Of a stretch of DNA of 64,000 bases, positions 27,537-37,464 are shown piece after piece. Origin of the DNA: Flavobacterium sp. 1355 (GTDB lineage: Bacteria; Bacteroidota; Bacteroidia; Flavobacteriales; Flavobacteriaceae); contig NZ_JAFICC010000001.1 of assembly GCF_017833415.1 (NCBI RefSeq), positions 186,001 to 250,000 of the forward strand. The letters run 5' to 3'. The notes beneath the pieces are model-generated. The model ran no database searches and was not told the DNA's origin. It saw nothing but the letters and a program-made list of their open reading frames with translations. Each line of letters starts with the position of its first letter. Position 1 is the stretch's first letter. A program made the translations under genes and the position numbers.

Positions 27537-28460
27537 ATGGTGAAAAGAATCAGACACAGTTTAGAATATCTTATAAATAAAAGTGTTCAGAATAAAACGT
27601 CAAAAGCAGAAGAAAATCTATTAGATCATTTTGCTTTTACAGCATATAAAAATGCAAAATGGGATGAAGCTTCGATGGGCAACAGCGACGAAGTTTCTAA
27701 AAACATATATGAAAGTATTCTGCTTCGAATAGAGAAGAAAAAAACTTTCAACCCCTATTTTAAATATATGGCTGCTGCCAGTATTCTTTTTCTTGTTGGT
27801 TTAGGAATTTTTTACAAGCCTGATACATCAAACGAAAAACAATTAACATTTAAAACCACATCATCTCCAAAATCAATCAGATTAAGTGATGGTTCGAAAA
27901 TTTATCTGGCAGCAAATTCTTTATTTCAATATCCTGCAAAATTCGATGGTAATCAAAGAAATGTTTCCTTATTAAAGGGAAATGCTTTTTTTGAAGTTGC
28001 CAAAGACAAAAAACACCCTTTTATAATCGAGTCGGGAGAGATCAAAACCAGAGTTGTCGGGACTTCCTTTCATATTCAGTTTTCAAAATCAAAATGCGAA
28101 GTGATCGTCGTAACCGGAAAAGTAAATGTATCGGCAAAAGGGCAAAGTATTGATCTGGTCCCGAATCAGCAAGCTTTGTTTGTGGATAAAAAACTAACCA
28201 GACTTCCGGTTGATAAAATTCTTTCAATCAATTGGTATACAAAAGATATTACGCTCAATCAGGCGACACTAAAACAGGTAATCACCATTTTACAATACAA
28301 ATACGGAGTAACCTTTGAATATAAAAACCAGGCTGTGCTTACTATGCCCGTAACCGTTTTTATTGAAAAGAATGCTTCTCTCGAAAGTGTTTTAAAGCAA
28401 ATAAACTATATCACAAACTTAAAATTCAATATATATGACGAAATAGTACAAGTGAATTAA
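27537..28460 (+). CDS. FecR-type anti-sigma factor
   Basis: A 307-residue inner-membrane anti-sigma factor. Cytoplasmic residues 1-75 contact the sigma factor, one TM follows (about 77-95, KYMAAASILFLVGLGIFY), then the periplasmic FecR domain. The domain shows DGSKIYLAANSLFQYPAKF and FEVAKDKKHPFIIESG, then VVGTSFHI. A C-terminal STN-like DUF4974 region (about 230-305) should touch the receptor's N-terminal signalling domain. It lies 78 bases after the sigma gene and 74 before susC. Confidence 0.92.
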   Translation: MVKRIRHSLEYLINKSVQNKTSKAEENLLDHFAFTAYKNAKWDEASMGNSDEVSKNIYESILLRIEKKKTFNPYFKYMAAASILFLVGLGIFYKPDTSNEKQLTFKTTSSPKSIRLSDGSKIYLAANSLFQYPAKFDGNQRNVSLLKGNAFFEVAKDKKHPFIIESGEIKTRVVGTSFHIQFSKSKCEVIVVTGKVNVSAKGQSIDLVPNQQALFVDKKLTRLPVDKILSINWYTKDITLNQATLKQVITILQYKYGVTFEYKNQAVLTMPVTVFIEKNASLESVLKQINYITNLKFNIYDEIVQVN

Positions 28461-28534
28461 CAACAAAAAAAAGCAGTTGCTGAGAACAACTGCCAATTAA
28501 TAATTAAGTATCGAAAAACCCAATAACTTAAATC

Positions 28535-31500
28535 ATGTATTTTAAACTTACCAATTTAAATCTAAAAAGCATACTCTTTTTAGCCCTGACATTACTGTCG
28601 TTTCAAAGCGGTTTCAGTACAAACAATTTTCTTAAAAAATCAAAAGTAGAAAATAAAATAGAAAAAGCAACTTTGGTTTCTATTTTTTCAAAATTGAGCA
28701 AACAGACCGATTATAAATTTAGCTACGGACAAGCAATCATTTCAGATAATACAGTTTATACCGTAAATTATAACAATGAATCTGTTGCGTTAATTTTGAG
28801 TGATCTTTCTAAAAAAGCTAATTTCAATTATAACATTAATGGCAAATTAGTTTTAATACAAAAAACAACTGCAGTAAAAACTTCAAAATCAGAAGCAAAA
28901 ATTACGGTAAAAGGAAAAATTGTTGACGAAAACGGCGTGCCAATGCCGGGTGTAACTATTTTAGAAGCCAATACTAAAAATAGTGCTGTTACTAATTTTG
29001 ATGGAGAATTTGAACTTTCTGTAAATGAAGGAACAAATCTTGAGGTTTCTTATTTAGGATATAAAACCAAAACATTAGCAGCTCAAAAAGGGTTCATGAC
29101 AATCCAACTAGAGCCAAATACTTCTGAATTGAGCGAAGTATTGATTGTGGGTTATGGAAAACAATCTAAAAAAGATGTTACGGGAGCAGTTACACAATTA
29201 GAAGCTGCCAATTTCAAACAAGGGGTAAACGTTTCTGCCGATAATTTACTTCAGGGAAAAGTTGCCGGTGTACGTGTTGTAAGCACAAGTGGTGAGCCAG
29301 GAGCAGGAGTAAATGTTACAATTAGAGGAGTTGGTTCTATCAGAAGCGGTAGTACACCTTTGTTTGTTGTAGACGGAATGCCTTTGACAAATGATGATGT
29401 GAGTCCTGCAGGAAGTAATGTTGGATTTGGAACTTCATCTGCAAAAAATCCATTAAACTTTTTGAATACAAGTGATATCGAATCGATTACAGTTCTTAAA
29501 GATGCTTCTGCAGCGGCTATTTACGGTGCAAGAGGATCAAACGGAGTTGTTTTGGTTACTACTAAAAAAGGATCAAAAGGGGAGGGAACATTGACTTTTG
29601 ATTCTTATATGGGAATTGCAACTGTGGCCAATAAATTGGATGTTTTAAACGCAAGCCAATACAGAGGTGCTATTAAAGATCCTGATTTTGACCATGGCGG
29701 AAACACAGACTGGCAGGATGTAATCTACAGAACTGCAGTTACTTCAAACAATGCGCTGTCTTTTTCTAAGCAGACAGAAACTGGAAATTATTACGCTTCT
29801 ATTGCTCAAATGGATCAGGAAGGAATCATTCGTAACAGTAATTTTAAACGTATTTCAGGAAGAATCAATGCAGCAGAATCATTTTTGGACAACAAACGTC
29901 TGAAAGTAAAAATGAACCTTACTGCAAGTGAAACTAAAGATGACGGTGTACCAACAAGTGACGACGGAGGTTCTAACGGACAATTGATCGTACATACCTT
30001 AATGGCAAACCCGACAAGATCGGTTTTTGATGAGAACGGAAATTATACCAATTTCAACATGAATGCTCATTACAACCCGGCTTATCTTTTAAGTATTTAT
30101 GAGGATCAGACACGTACTTTGAGAGTTCTTGGAAATTTAGAAACTTCTTTGAGAATTATAGACGGTTTAGAATATAAACTGAATATTGGTATTGACCGTT
30201 CTATGGCAGAAAGAAACACAACTATTTATCCAAACTTAACAGATTTGAACAAAATAGGAAAATATGTTCAGAATAATCTTGACTCCAAAAATTCATTGGT
30301 TGAGCATTATTTAACCTATAGCACTACAGTATCAGACAAACATAAAATTGAAGCTTTGGGTGGTTTCTCTTATCAAAAATTCGAAAGATCGGGTACAAGT
30401 TTTAGTATTGAAGGTATTAATGCACAAGGAGTTGGTATAAAACCTGAAATCGATCCGGGTTCAAAAGGAATATTACCGATACTTTCCGGTTATGCACAGG
30501 AAAATGAATTGCAGTCTTATTTTGGAAGACTTAACTATAGTTTTGATAACAAATATTTGCTGACTGCTTCTATGAGAGCTGACGGTTCGACACGTTTTGG
30601 TGAAAATAATAAATACGGTTATTTCCCATCATTTGCTTTGGGATGGAATATTAATAACGAAAGTTTTCTTCAGGATTCTGCCACGATCAACAACTTAAAA
30701 TTAAGAGTAAGCTGGGGACAAACCGGAAACCAGGAAGTTGAAAACAAACTTACTAAAGCAAGTTATTCATTATCGGGTGCTGACGGATATTATTTATACG
30801 ATGATCTGAATTTGGTAAATGGTATTTCTGTAAAAAGAACAGCTAATCCTGATTTGAAATGGGAAGTTGTGACACAATACAACGTAGGTCTTGATTTTAA
30901 TTTATGGAATGATAAATTGTACGGAACTGTAGATTATTTTAATAAAACGACAACCGATGCAATCCTAAACGTTCCTTCTCCGCCTTTGAGTCCAACTACT
31001 ACAATCTGGACTAATATTAACCAGGGAAAAATCATCAATAAAGGTTTTGAGATTATGTTAGGCTCTAAAGTTGTTGATACAAAAGATTTTACATGGAATA
31101 TTGATGCGAATGGTGCAACTTTAAATAACAAAATTGAAGATCTTCCTGTTTCAGAAATTCTTTCAGGAACAATTTCAGGACCTGGACAATCTGGAGTAAA
31201 TGCTAATATCTACAAAAGTGGTTATGCAGCAGGATCTTTTTATTTGGTTGAGCATATCGGTTTTGACGATAAAGGAGCAAACGTTTTTAAAGATCAAAAC
31301 GGAGACGGCAAAATTGATAATGCCGACAGAGTTATTATCGAAGGTGCTTTACCAACTTTCTATTACGGATTTAACAGTGATATGAGGTATAAAAACTTTA
31401 CATTCTCATTCTCAATAATCGGACAGACTGGTGGTTATTTATTAAACAATACAGGTTTGAATGCCTTGAACATAAATAACTTGGCATCAGACAGAAACGT

Positions 31501-31819
31501 TGCTACAGGTTATTATGAATCTGGCGCAAATGCTTCAAACTCACCAACTTTATCGACACTTTTCTTAGAAAAGTCTGATTTCATCAGATTGAATACGGCC
31601 CGTATCGGTTACAATTTTGATCTGAAAGGTATGACATGGATCAACGGACTGACACTTTATGTAACAGGTCAAAATTTACTTACCATTACAAATTATACAG
31701 GTTACGACCCGTTAATCAACAGTCCTAAACCAAACGGTGGAAACCAATCTATCGGTATTGATTATGCCAGTTACCCAACTTCCAGAACTTTTAGTTTCGG
31801 AGCAACTTTAAAATTATAA
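28535..31819 (+). CDS. SusC/RagA TonB-dependent outer-membrane transporter with STN domain
   Basis: A 1094-residue outer-membrane importer. After the signal peptide (about 1-30) come an STN domain (about 38-112, KLSKQTDYKFSYG), a carboxypeptidase-D-like domain (about 122-200, GKIVDENGVPMPGVTI) and the TonB box/plug region starting near LIVGYGKQSKKDVTGAV. The plug contains IRGVGSIRSGSTPLFVVDGM and KDASAAAIYGARGSNGV, then a 22-strand barrel. The STN domain marks it as a signal-transducing receptor for the adjacent FecR/FecI pair. The ligand is unknown. Six bases separate it from susD. Confidence 0.95.
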   Translation: MYFKLTNLNLKSILFLALTLLSFQSGFSTNNFLKKSKVENKIEKATLVSIFSKLSKQTDYKFSYGQAIISDNTVYTVNYNNESVALILSDLSKKANFNYNINGKLVLIQKTTAVKTSKSEAKITVKGKIVDENGVPMPGVTILEANTKNSAVTNFDGEFELSVNEGTNLEVSYLGYKTKTLAAQKGFMTIQLEPNTSELSEVLIVGYGKQSKKDVTGAVTQLEAANFKQGVNVSADNLLQGKVAGVRVVSTSGEPGAGVNVTIRGVGSIRSGSTPLFVVDGMPLTNDDVSPAGSNVGFGTSSAKNPLNFLNTSDIESITVLKDASAAAIYGARGSNGVVLVTTKKGSKGEGTLTFDSYMGIATVANKLDVLNASQYRGAIKDPDFDHGGNTDWQDVIYRTAVTSNNALSFSKQTETGNYYASIAQMDQEGIIRNSNFKRISGRINAAESFLDNKRLKVKMNLTASETKDDGVPTSDDGGSNGQLIVHTLMANPTRSVFDENGNYTNFNMNAHYNPAYLLSIYEDQTRTLRVLGNLETSLRIIDGLEYKLNIGIDRSMAERNTTIYPNLTDLNKIGKYVQNNLDSKNSLVEHYLTYSTTVSDKHKIEALGGFSYQKFERSGTSFSIEGINAQGVGIKPEIDPGSKGILPILSGYAQENELQSYFGRLNYSFDNKYLLTASMRADGSTRFGENNKYGYFPSFALGWNINNESFLQDSATINNLKLRVSWGQTGNQEVENKLTKASYSLSGADGYYLYDDLNLVNGISVKRTANPDLKWEVVTQYNVGLDFNLWNDKLYGTVDYFNKTTTDAILNVPSPPLSPTTTIWTNINQGKIINKGFEIMLGSKVVDTKDFTWNIDANGATLNNKIEDLPVSEILSGTISGPGQSGVNANIYKSGYAAGSFYLVEHIGFDDKGANVFKDQNGDGKIDNADRVIIEGALPTFYYGFNSDMRYKNFTFSFSIIGQTGGYLLNNTGLNALNINNLASDRNVATGYYESGANASNSPTLSTLFLEKSDFIRLNTARIGYNFDLKGMTWINGLTLYVTGQNLLTITNYTGYDPLINSPKPNGGNQSIGIDYASYPTSRTFSFGATLKL

Positions 31820-31825
31820 TTTACC

Positions 31826-33592
31826 ATGAAAACAAAAACCATTTTTAGTATAAAAATCATAACTATATTTTCTTTTATTTTTTTGCTAAACAGTTGTACA
31901 GACTTAGATGAGGTAGTTCTGGATGAGGTGCTGGGTGAAAATGCATCTGACCCTGCCGGTGCTCTTGCAGCTGCCTACGACAGACTTGGAGACGGAACTT
32001 TTACAGATCACGGAGCTGTTTTTGCCATGCAGGAATATACGACAGACGAAGCTATTTTGCCAACCCGCGGAAGTGACTGGGGAGATGGTGGAAAATGGAG
32101 AGATATGCATGAGTTTACCTGGAGTTCTAATAATGCTATAATAGTAAGTAACTGGGATTTATTAACAAACGGAATTACTCGTTCTCTAACAGCTATTCAG
32201 GCTGTTGAGCTAAGTACAATTCCTGAGAAGAAATTGTTCCTTGCAGAAGCAAAAGCACTTTTGGCTTATTATACCTATACAACTTTAGACTTGTACGGAC
32301 AAGCTCCTTACAGAGATGCGATGGATACAAAAGCACCTTTGCAAATTTTACAGGCCGATACTCATATTGACAAATTAATAACAGATGTAGAAGCTTTAAT
32401 ACCTGACTTGGCAAATGTTGGAGAACAACGTACACATCACGGGCGTTTTACAAAACAGGCTGCTTATGCTTTTTTGGCAAATATGTATTTGAACCGTGCC
32501 GTATTTAAGGATCGTTACAATCCAGGATCAGGTTTTAATTTTAATGAAGCAGCAGTATCAGGTTCAGGAACAGATATGGACCGTGTTATTTACTACACTA
32601 CATTATTGATCGATTCAGGAAAATTCAGTTTAGAAAGTGATTATTTCAAAAACTTTGCAAGAGATAATGAGAATGGAAAAGAGCTTATTTTTGCAATTTC
32701 TCAAAAAATAGATTATATCAGAAACGGGTCTAACAGTTTTGCCTATGTATGTATGGAGCGTAACCAAAGAACGTCTGCCCTGAACAGAGGGACAAATGCT
32801 TCTTGTACAACTCCGGAATTTTATGCAAGCTGGAACGGAAACCATGATGATCCAAGATTCGAACAGCATTACCAATATGCTGATGGTACATGGTTTATGA
32901 ATGACGGTACAGACGTAAGTGTTCCTGCAACAGACATCGTACCAAAAAGCGCCAACTTGCCTTGGTTTCATTTTAACAGAGGAATTCAGGCCGGACTTCA
33001 ATATGGTCCAATTTTATTGCCTTCCGGATCTCTTGAAATGGTAGGTAACCGAATTAAGGTTTCTCCATTATATATGGAAAAAAAGACGACTTTGAGAATG
33101 AATTTTACGCCAACACTGACATTTTCAGATCCTACAAAATCTGTTTTTGCGCAGGATGAAATCAATCAGGGAGCTCGTGTATTTAAATATGAATTTGATC
33201 CCGAAGGAGGAAACGGTAACAGTAATGTTGATATTCCGTTATTCCGTTTAGGTGGAGTTTATGCTATGAGAGCCGAAGCACTTTTTAGAAAAGGAAGCAC
33301 CGGTTTAGCTATGGACGATTTAAACAAATTGCGCACAAGCAGAAAAAGAGAATCTTTATTTGCAAATGCTCCGGGAAAAGCACTTACTTCTTTGGACTCA
33401 GAACAATTATATAAAGAATTAGGTTTCGAATTGTACTGGGAATTACAAAGAAGACCCGAAAGTATTCGTTTTGGAAAATTTGATCTGGCCGGAACTGCAA
33501 AAGCTGCTTCCCAACCATTTAGAAGAGTATTTCCAATTCCTCAAACTGTTATAGATCAAAAAGTCTTTAAACAAAATCAAGGTTACAATTAA
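31826..33592 (+). CDS. SusD/RagB surface lipoprotein
   Basis: A 588-residue surface lipoprotein with lipobox FLLNSCTD. The helical TPR-rich SusD fold shows AEAKALLAYYTYTTLDLYG and FTKQAAYAFLANMYLNRA. The C-terminal half has the family RLGGVYAMRAEALFRKG and a terminal LYKELGFELYWELQRRPESI. It caps the SusC barrel and captures the ligand. It completes the sigma-anti-sigma-SusC-SusD operon and is followed by a terminator. Confidence 0.95.
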   Translation: MKTKTIFSIKIITIFSFIFLLNSCTDLDEVVLDEVLGENASDPAGALAAAYDRLGDGTFTDHGAVFAMQEYTTDEAILPTRGSDWGDGGKWRDMHEFTWSSNNAIIVSNWDLLTNGITRSLTAIQAVELSTIPEKKLFLAEAKALLAYYTYTTLDLYGQAPYRDAMDTKAPLQILQADTHIDKLITDVEALIPDLANVGEQRTHHGRFTKQAAYAFLANMYLNRAVFKDRYNPGSGFNFNEAAVSGSGTDMDRVIYYTTLLIDSGKFSLESDYFKNFARDNENGKELIFAISQKIDYIRNGSNSFAYVCMERNQRTSALNRGTNASCTTPEFYASWNGNHDDPRFEQHYQYADGTWFMNDGTDVSVPATDIVPKSANLPWFHFNRGIQAGLQYGPILLPSGSLEMVGNRIKVSPLYMEKKTTLRMNFTPTLTFSDPTKSVFAQDEINQGARVFKYEFDPEGGNGNSNVDIPLFRLGGVYAMRAEALFRKGSTGLAMDDLNKLRTSRKRESLFANAPGKALTSLDSEQLYKELGFELYWELQRRPESIRFGKFDLAGTAKAASQPFRRVFPIPQTVIDQKVFKQNQGYN

Positions 33593-33621
33593 GTTTTTTT
33601 TGTGTTAGTTTATTTTTACGT

Positions 33622-33653
33622 AAAAGCCTGTTCATTTATTTGAGCAGGCTTTT
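33622..33653. terminator. Bidirectional terminator hairpin
   Basis: AAAAGCCTG (33622-33630) pairs with CAGGCTTTT (33645-33653) between convergent genes, right after SusD. Confidence 0.75.
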
Positions 33654-33656
33654 CTA

Positions 33657-34418
33657 TTATTTAGGACTTTCAGGCAGAATAACTTTATATTTTTCTTCCT
33701 CTTCTTTGGCTCTTTTTTTGGCAGCTTTTCCTTTTCCGATCGGTATTCCCGCTGTAACGTACAAAGATCTGTTATACTGGTCAGGACTTGAATCCCCCTT
33801 CATCAGAGGTACTAATCCGTAGTAGTATTGAACGGTTATATTCAGACCATTTCCAACATTCATATGATACCCGGCGCCAACCGCAATTCCGGCATCAATA
33901 ACATGCAGTTTATCCCTTATATTGTATTTATAAACCACATCTTCTTTATTATATTCATTTTTAAATTTATCAAAAGCCTTGGCCAGCAATCCTGCTTGCG
34001 GGCCTGCTTTTAGATATATATTATTTTTGAATTGATATTTGATGAGAATGGGTACATTAAAATAACGAATTTCCCGGTCAACACTTCCTCCTGCAAATGT
34101 ATTATCCAGATTAGCATCGTTTAAGGAATAAACCGGTAATCCGTGAGCTCCCATAGGCGATTTTACAATAACTCCGGTGTTGATCATCCAGGCCGGATTT
34201 TTTTTTGATTTTATATCGAAATAAAACCCCAGATTAAAACCCATTTCTGTTCCTGAAGTCTCTAGATTAGAAATGGTAGAAAAATTAAGTCCGCCATCTA
34301 AGCCAAACTCCAAAAATGGTGAATTGAGTTTATCTCCAAAAATCAGGGAAATCAAAACTTGTGACTGGGCAGAAGCAATGCAAAAAAAAGTACTGAGTAA
34401 AAACAAACCTTTTTTCAT
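33657..34418 (-). CDS. Outer-membrane beta-barrel protein (PorT-like family)
   Basis: A 253-residue exported protein. The ATG at 34418 opens a signal peptide (MKKGLFLLSTFFCIASAQSQ); an in-frame TTG further up would overlap the previous gene. Alternating strands such as FGLDGGLNFSTISN, YFNVPILIKYQFKNNIYLKAG and LNITVQYYYGLVPL fit an eight-stranded barrel. The C-terminal tail is very charged (KAAKKRAKEEEEKYK). It lies 10 bases after the 373-residue gene upstream and is probably co-transcribed with it. The role is unknown. Confidence 0.75.
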   Translation of the reverse strand: MKKGLFLLSTFFCIASAQSQVLISLIFGDKLNSPFLEFGLDGGLNFSTISNLETSGTEMGFNLGFYFDIKSKKNPAWMINTGVIVKSPMGAHGLPVYSLNDANLDNTFAGGSVDREIRYFNVPILIKYQFKNNIYLKAGPQAGLLAKAFDKFKNEYNKEDVVYKYNIRDKLHVIDAGIAVGAGYHMNVGNGLNITVQYYYGLVPLMKGDSSPDQYNRSLYVTAGIPIGKGKAAKKRAKEEEEKYKVILPESPK

Positions 34419-34428
34419 GTTGATAAAA

Positions 34429-35550
34429 TTAGAGTCCAAAACGATATTGAAGACCTCCCAATACTTGTGTACGGCTTCCTAAAAAACCAGCCTCAAACCT
34501 AAACATGATGTGTTTATTGTATTGAAACTGAGTTCCCATGATAAAATTCCACATGTCTTTTGGCCTTTTTTGAAGGGAATATTGCACCGTTGATGAATCT
34601 GCGGTACTCAAAGCTCCGTCTAAAGTTGTTAGAATATTTCCGGCACTTTCCAACGCTCTGTTTGCTGTATTGTGTTTTGCCGAATTCACAGGATTTGCCT
34701 GTTGTGCAGGAGTAAGCGAATTCCACCACGTATCGACTTTAGTTTGGTTTTCGGCTACTTTTTCAAAACCATTATCGACTTTTTGCTGAGCGCCGTCTAA
34801 CTCCAGGATATCCGATAAATTTATATTTCCATTGGTATCGCCTGAGATATGCACCCTAAAACCTCCAACCCAAACCGCAATATTTTGGTCATGTTTATTA
34901 AACTGGAAAGTTTTACCCAACCGGGGACCAAAAACATACGAAAACGCAGGTTTGTCTAACGCGCTCACATCGCTCCACGACATATTCATATCAAGTGCCA
35001 GCCAGCCGCCGCCAATACCAATAGTTGGCGTCATACCAAATCCGAAAGTAGTGATGTCAAAATTTGCTTTTGTATTAAAGCTGGCTACCTGCGACCAGTT
35101 ATTATCAGCATCAGGAACCCAGATTCCGGCATTAATTTTTGTTGTTGAATTGCCTTTGCCCAAAATTCCATAAATATTTAAAAAAGGCAGCAGCCAGATA
35201 TCAGGTCTGATCGTAAGTGCTCCCGCTTCTACAGTAGATTTATCAAAACGTACAATTTCATCCAGATTAAATTGCGGACCATTATTAAATCCAACTTCCA
35301 GACCATTGATTACAATTTCAGAATCCTGCCAGAAATAATTAACAGAAACCCCGGCAGAGTAGGGAAGCTTGTATCCTTTCTGAGCGACTTTTTCTCCCCA
35401 AATAGGTAAGGCATATGGGTATTTCTCTGTTTTTAGACTGTCTTTAAGCTGTTCGTTTTTTTTTCCAACTATTTTTTCGGTGTATACCTGACCAAAAATC
35501 TGGATACTAAAAAATAAAAATGCGGCGGATATTAGCGTTGTACATTTCAT
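34429..35550 (-). CDS. Exported outer-membrane barrel protein, uncharacterised
   Basis: A 373-residue exported protein with a signal peptide (MKCTTLISAAFLFFSIQIFG). It is rich in aromatic-ended strands (INAGIWVPDADNNW, TFGFGMTPTIGIGGGWLALD, HDQNIAVWVGGFRVHISG). A helical insert (about 255-325, ALESAGNILTTLDGAL) separates the last strands, and it ends in YRFGL, like a barrel C-terminus. I do not recognise the family. It probably forms an outer-membrane barrel, made together with the barrel gene that follows. Confidence 0.65.
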   Translation of the reverse strand: MKCTTLISAAFLFFSIQIFGQVYTEKIVGKKNEQLKDSLKTEKYPYALPIWGEKVAQKGYKLPYSAGVSVNYFWQDSEIVINGLEVGFNNGPQFNLDEIVRFDKSTVEAGALTIRPDIWLLPFLNIYGILGKGNSTTKINAGIWVPDADNNWSQVASFNTKANFDITTFGFGMTPTIGIGGGWLALDMNMSWSDVSALDKPAFSYVFGPRLGKTFQFNKHDQNIAVWVGGFRVHISGDTNGNINLSDILELDGAQQKVDNGFEKVAENQTKVDTWWNSLTPAQQANPVNSAKHNTANRALESAGNILTTLDGALSTADSSTVQYSLQKRPKDMWNFIMGTQFQYNKHIMFRFEAGFLGSRTQVLGGLQYRFGL

Positions 35551-35857
35551 TGACTAGTGTTTTTAAAATTAATTAATTAACTGCGTTGAATAAATATGTA
35601 TTAGAGGTAATCAAGGCTATTATTTTTCAATAAGTAAAGAGTATAAGATATTTTATCAAAGGCGTAGAATAAAAAATATGCGGTAATTAGTGTTAAAGTT
35701 AAGTAAAATTTTCTTTCAAAACCGTCAAAATTAAAAATATTGATTGAATATGCTATTGATAATGAGTGGTGTATGTAATTTTAAACCAAAAAAGGACAAA
35801 AGAAGAAGAATCTTTTGTCCTGATAATTTTGAAAACTGAAAATTTATTTCGTAAAAA
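35551..35857 (-). terminator. Intergenic region holding a terminator for the 35.8-40.4 kb operon
   Basis: AGGACAAAAGA (35793-35803) pairs with TCTTTTGTCCT (35811-35821). In the minus direction the stem is followed by a T-rich run, so it ends the long minus-strand operon. The rest, up to 35550, is AT-rich and should contain the promoter of the barrel-gene pair; no clear element is seen. Confidence 0.7.
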
Positions 35858-36067
35858 TTAATCTTCCCAACCACATAAAGTTAAGCCATAACCCTGTGCC
35901 TGAGAAAGCGATACTTTGGTTAATTCATGGCGGCAGGCAGTTAATCCACGGCAATGTTCTTTATAATGGTATTTTTTTGCACCCGTTGGCCCGCAGATAT
36001 AAACACTGGTTTCAACTGTACGAAAAGAACTTAGAAGGATCAATAGCAGAATTACAATATATTTCAT
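35858..36067 (-). CDS. Small Cys-containing exported protein
   Basis: A 69-residue protein with an N-terminal hydrophobic signal (about 2-18). The mature part has the pattern CGPTGAKKYHYKEHC, then RGLTACRHELTKVSL, and a final GLTLCGWED. Four cysteines and two histidines are regularly spaced. They could form disulfides or bind a metal in the periplasm. It belongs to a small Bacteroidota family with no known role. It is the last gene of the minus-strand operon. Confidence 0.65.
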   Translation of the reverse strand: MKYIVILLLILLSSFRTVETSVYICGPTGAKKYHYKEHCRGLTACRHELTKVSLSQAQGYGLTLCGWED

Positions 36068-36088
36068 AGCAGGTTGGGGTTAAGGCAA

Positions 36089-36502
36089 TCATTTAACTTT
36101 TAAGTAATACTCATTTCCATTATCGTCAGTTGCTTTAAGTTTTCCAAACTCTACCCATTCAGCTTTAATTTCGATATCATTCAGCGTATCAGATATTAAA
36201 ATTCCGGCACCGTATTTACCCTCGACATTAATGTTTCCGTAAACCGAATCGCCTTTGGTGTTCACGCCCTTTACATCATAATTATATTCATAATGACCCG
36301 ACTTGCCGGTTCTGTATTCGTATTGATATTCAGTGTCTACGTGGTACGTTTTTGCTTCTTCGGGTGTAATGACTTTACGATCTTCCGTGGTAATTACCTC
36401 TTTATAAAAAGTATTTATCTTTTGAGAAGGAGGCAGTTCTCTTTTGCAGCCCGTAAAAATGACAGCTAAAGCAAATAATGTAATTTTATATTTCACAGGC
36501 AT
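36089..36502 (-). CDS. Small lipoprotein, uncharacterised
   Basis: A 137-residue lipoprotein with signal and lipobox in LAVIFTGCKRE. The mature part alternates strands (YQYEYRTGKSGHYEYNYDVKG, VYGNINVEGKYGAGILI) and is likely a small beta-rich domain. I recognise no family. It lies 57 bases after the vWA-like lipoprotein gene and 21 before the small Cys protein gene. Confidence 0.6.
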   Translation of the reverse strand: MPVKYKITLFALAVIFTGCKRELPPSQKINTFYKEVITTEDRKVITPEEAKTYHVDTEYQYEYRTGKSGHYEYNYDVKGVNTKGDSVYGNINVEGKYGAGILISDTLNDIEIKAEWVEFGKLKATDDNGNEYYLKVK

Positions 36503-36559
36503 TTTTTGATAAATGTAATTAGAACAGACAGTTTGGGAAAGAGTAGTTATACGGGATTA

Positions 36560-37459
36560 TTAACTTGTCTTTTTGAGTATAAAATCCTGAATTATTTTTT
36601 CCATATTTGATGGTAAATCGGCATTTTTGATTTCAAAATGCTTTATTTTCATTTCTGTAAACCATTTTGTCCAATATGCTTTAATTACTTTTTCTTCATA
36701 TGGATTTTTATTATCCGGGTGAATGCCTAAAACCAGTACTTCCAGATTTGATAAGTCCTCATCAACTTGAATAAAACCAAAATCCTGTTCATCAAATTTT
36801 TTGTTCCAGTTTTGCATGTTTAAATCATTTTTTCGAATTAATTCAGGAGTAATATAAGAGGTTCTATTACCTTGGGTTATAACTGTATTTTTATGAAATA
36901 TATATCCATCTGTCAACACAATCAATATATTTCGATAATTATCTTCAACACATTGATCTTTTACTTTTGTGTCAAAAAAGTTCCAAATATCAGAACCAAT
37001 GAAATTGTCATCTTTTATGGCTGAGCTATATATTTTTGAAGTCTTGGAAGCATAGTTTTCATTTATTGAATTCAAAAAACCTTTAGAAACATTATTTTTA
37101 TTAATAGCAATTTTTAAATTCTCTGAAATCGAATTAATTTCAGGATCTAAAGGTTCAGGGTTAAAAAACAATTGCATTTTATCATCAATCTGCCTGATTC
37201 TTTTTGTTTTTAAATGCTGCGTAAAAGCTTCAGAAACAGATTTTATATATCCTAAATCTCTTTGATAATATTCCATCGTTGGATTAGGATTTTTTTTGAG
37301 ACTAATTCTGTCTGATAAATCAAGCAGAATACTAATATTGTAATTTTCTGCGGCTGGATTTTTTGTTATAACTTCTTTTTCTTCCTTATCAGATTCTTGT
37401 TTGCATGAAGTAATAAAAAGTAATAAAATTGCTGGTATGATTAGTAAAATTTTCTTCAT
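36560..37459 (-). CDS. vWA-like lipoprotein
   Basis: A 299-residue lipoprotein with signal and lipobox in LLLFITSCKQE. The mature part looks like a von Willebrand A fold. The first strand ends in NISILLDLSDRISL, a MIDAS-like D-x-S start whose third position is not the usual Ser. The fourth strand is NILIVLTDGYIF, with the Thr-Asp-Gly typical of vWA domains. It probably faces the periplasm and binds a partner in a metal-dependent way. It is 5 bases downstream of the coiled-coil membrane gene, so the two products likely work together. Confidence 0.65.
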   Translation of the reverse strand: MKKILLIIPAILLLFITSCKQESDKEEKEVITKNPAAENYNISILLDLSDRISLKKNPNPTMEYYQRDLGYIKSVSEAFTQHLKTKRIRQIDDKMQLFFNPEPLDPEINSISENLKIAINKNNVSKGFLNSINENYASKTSKIYSSAIKDDNFIGSDIWNFFDTKVKDQCVEDNYRNILIVLTDGYIFHKNTVITQGNRTSYITPELIRKNDLNMQNWNKKFDEQDFGFIQVDEDLSNLEVLVLGIHPDNKNPYEEKVIKAYWTKWFTEMKIKHFEIKNADLPSNMEKIIQDFILKKTS

Positions 37460-37464
37460 GATAC

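Noticed and set aside
34419-34439. TTG start for the barrel gene
   Set aside because: It overlaps the preceding gene and would push the signal peptide inward.
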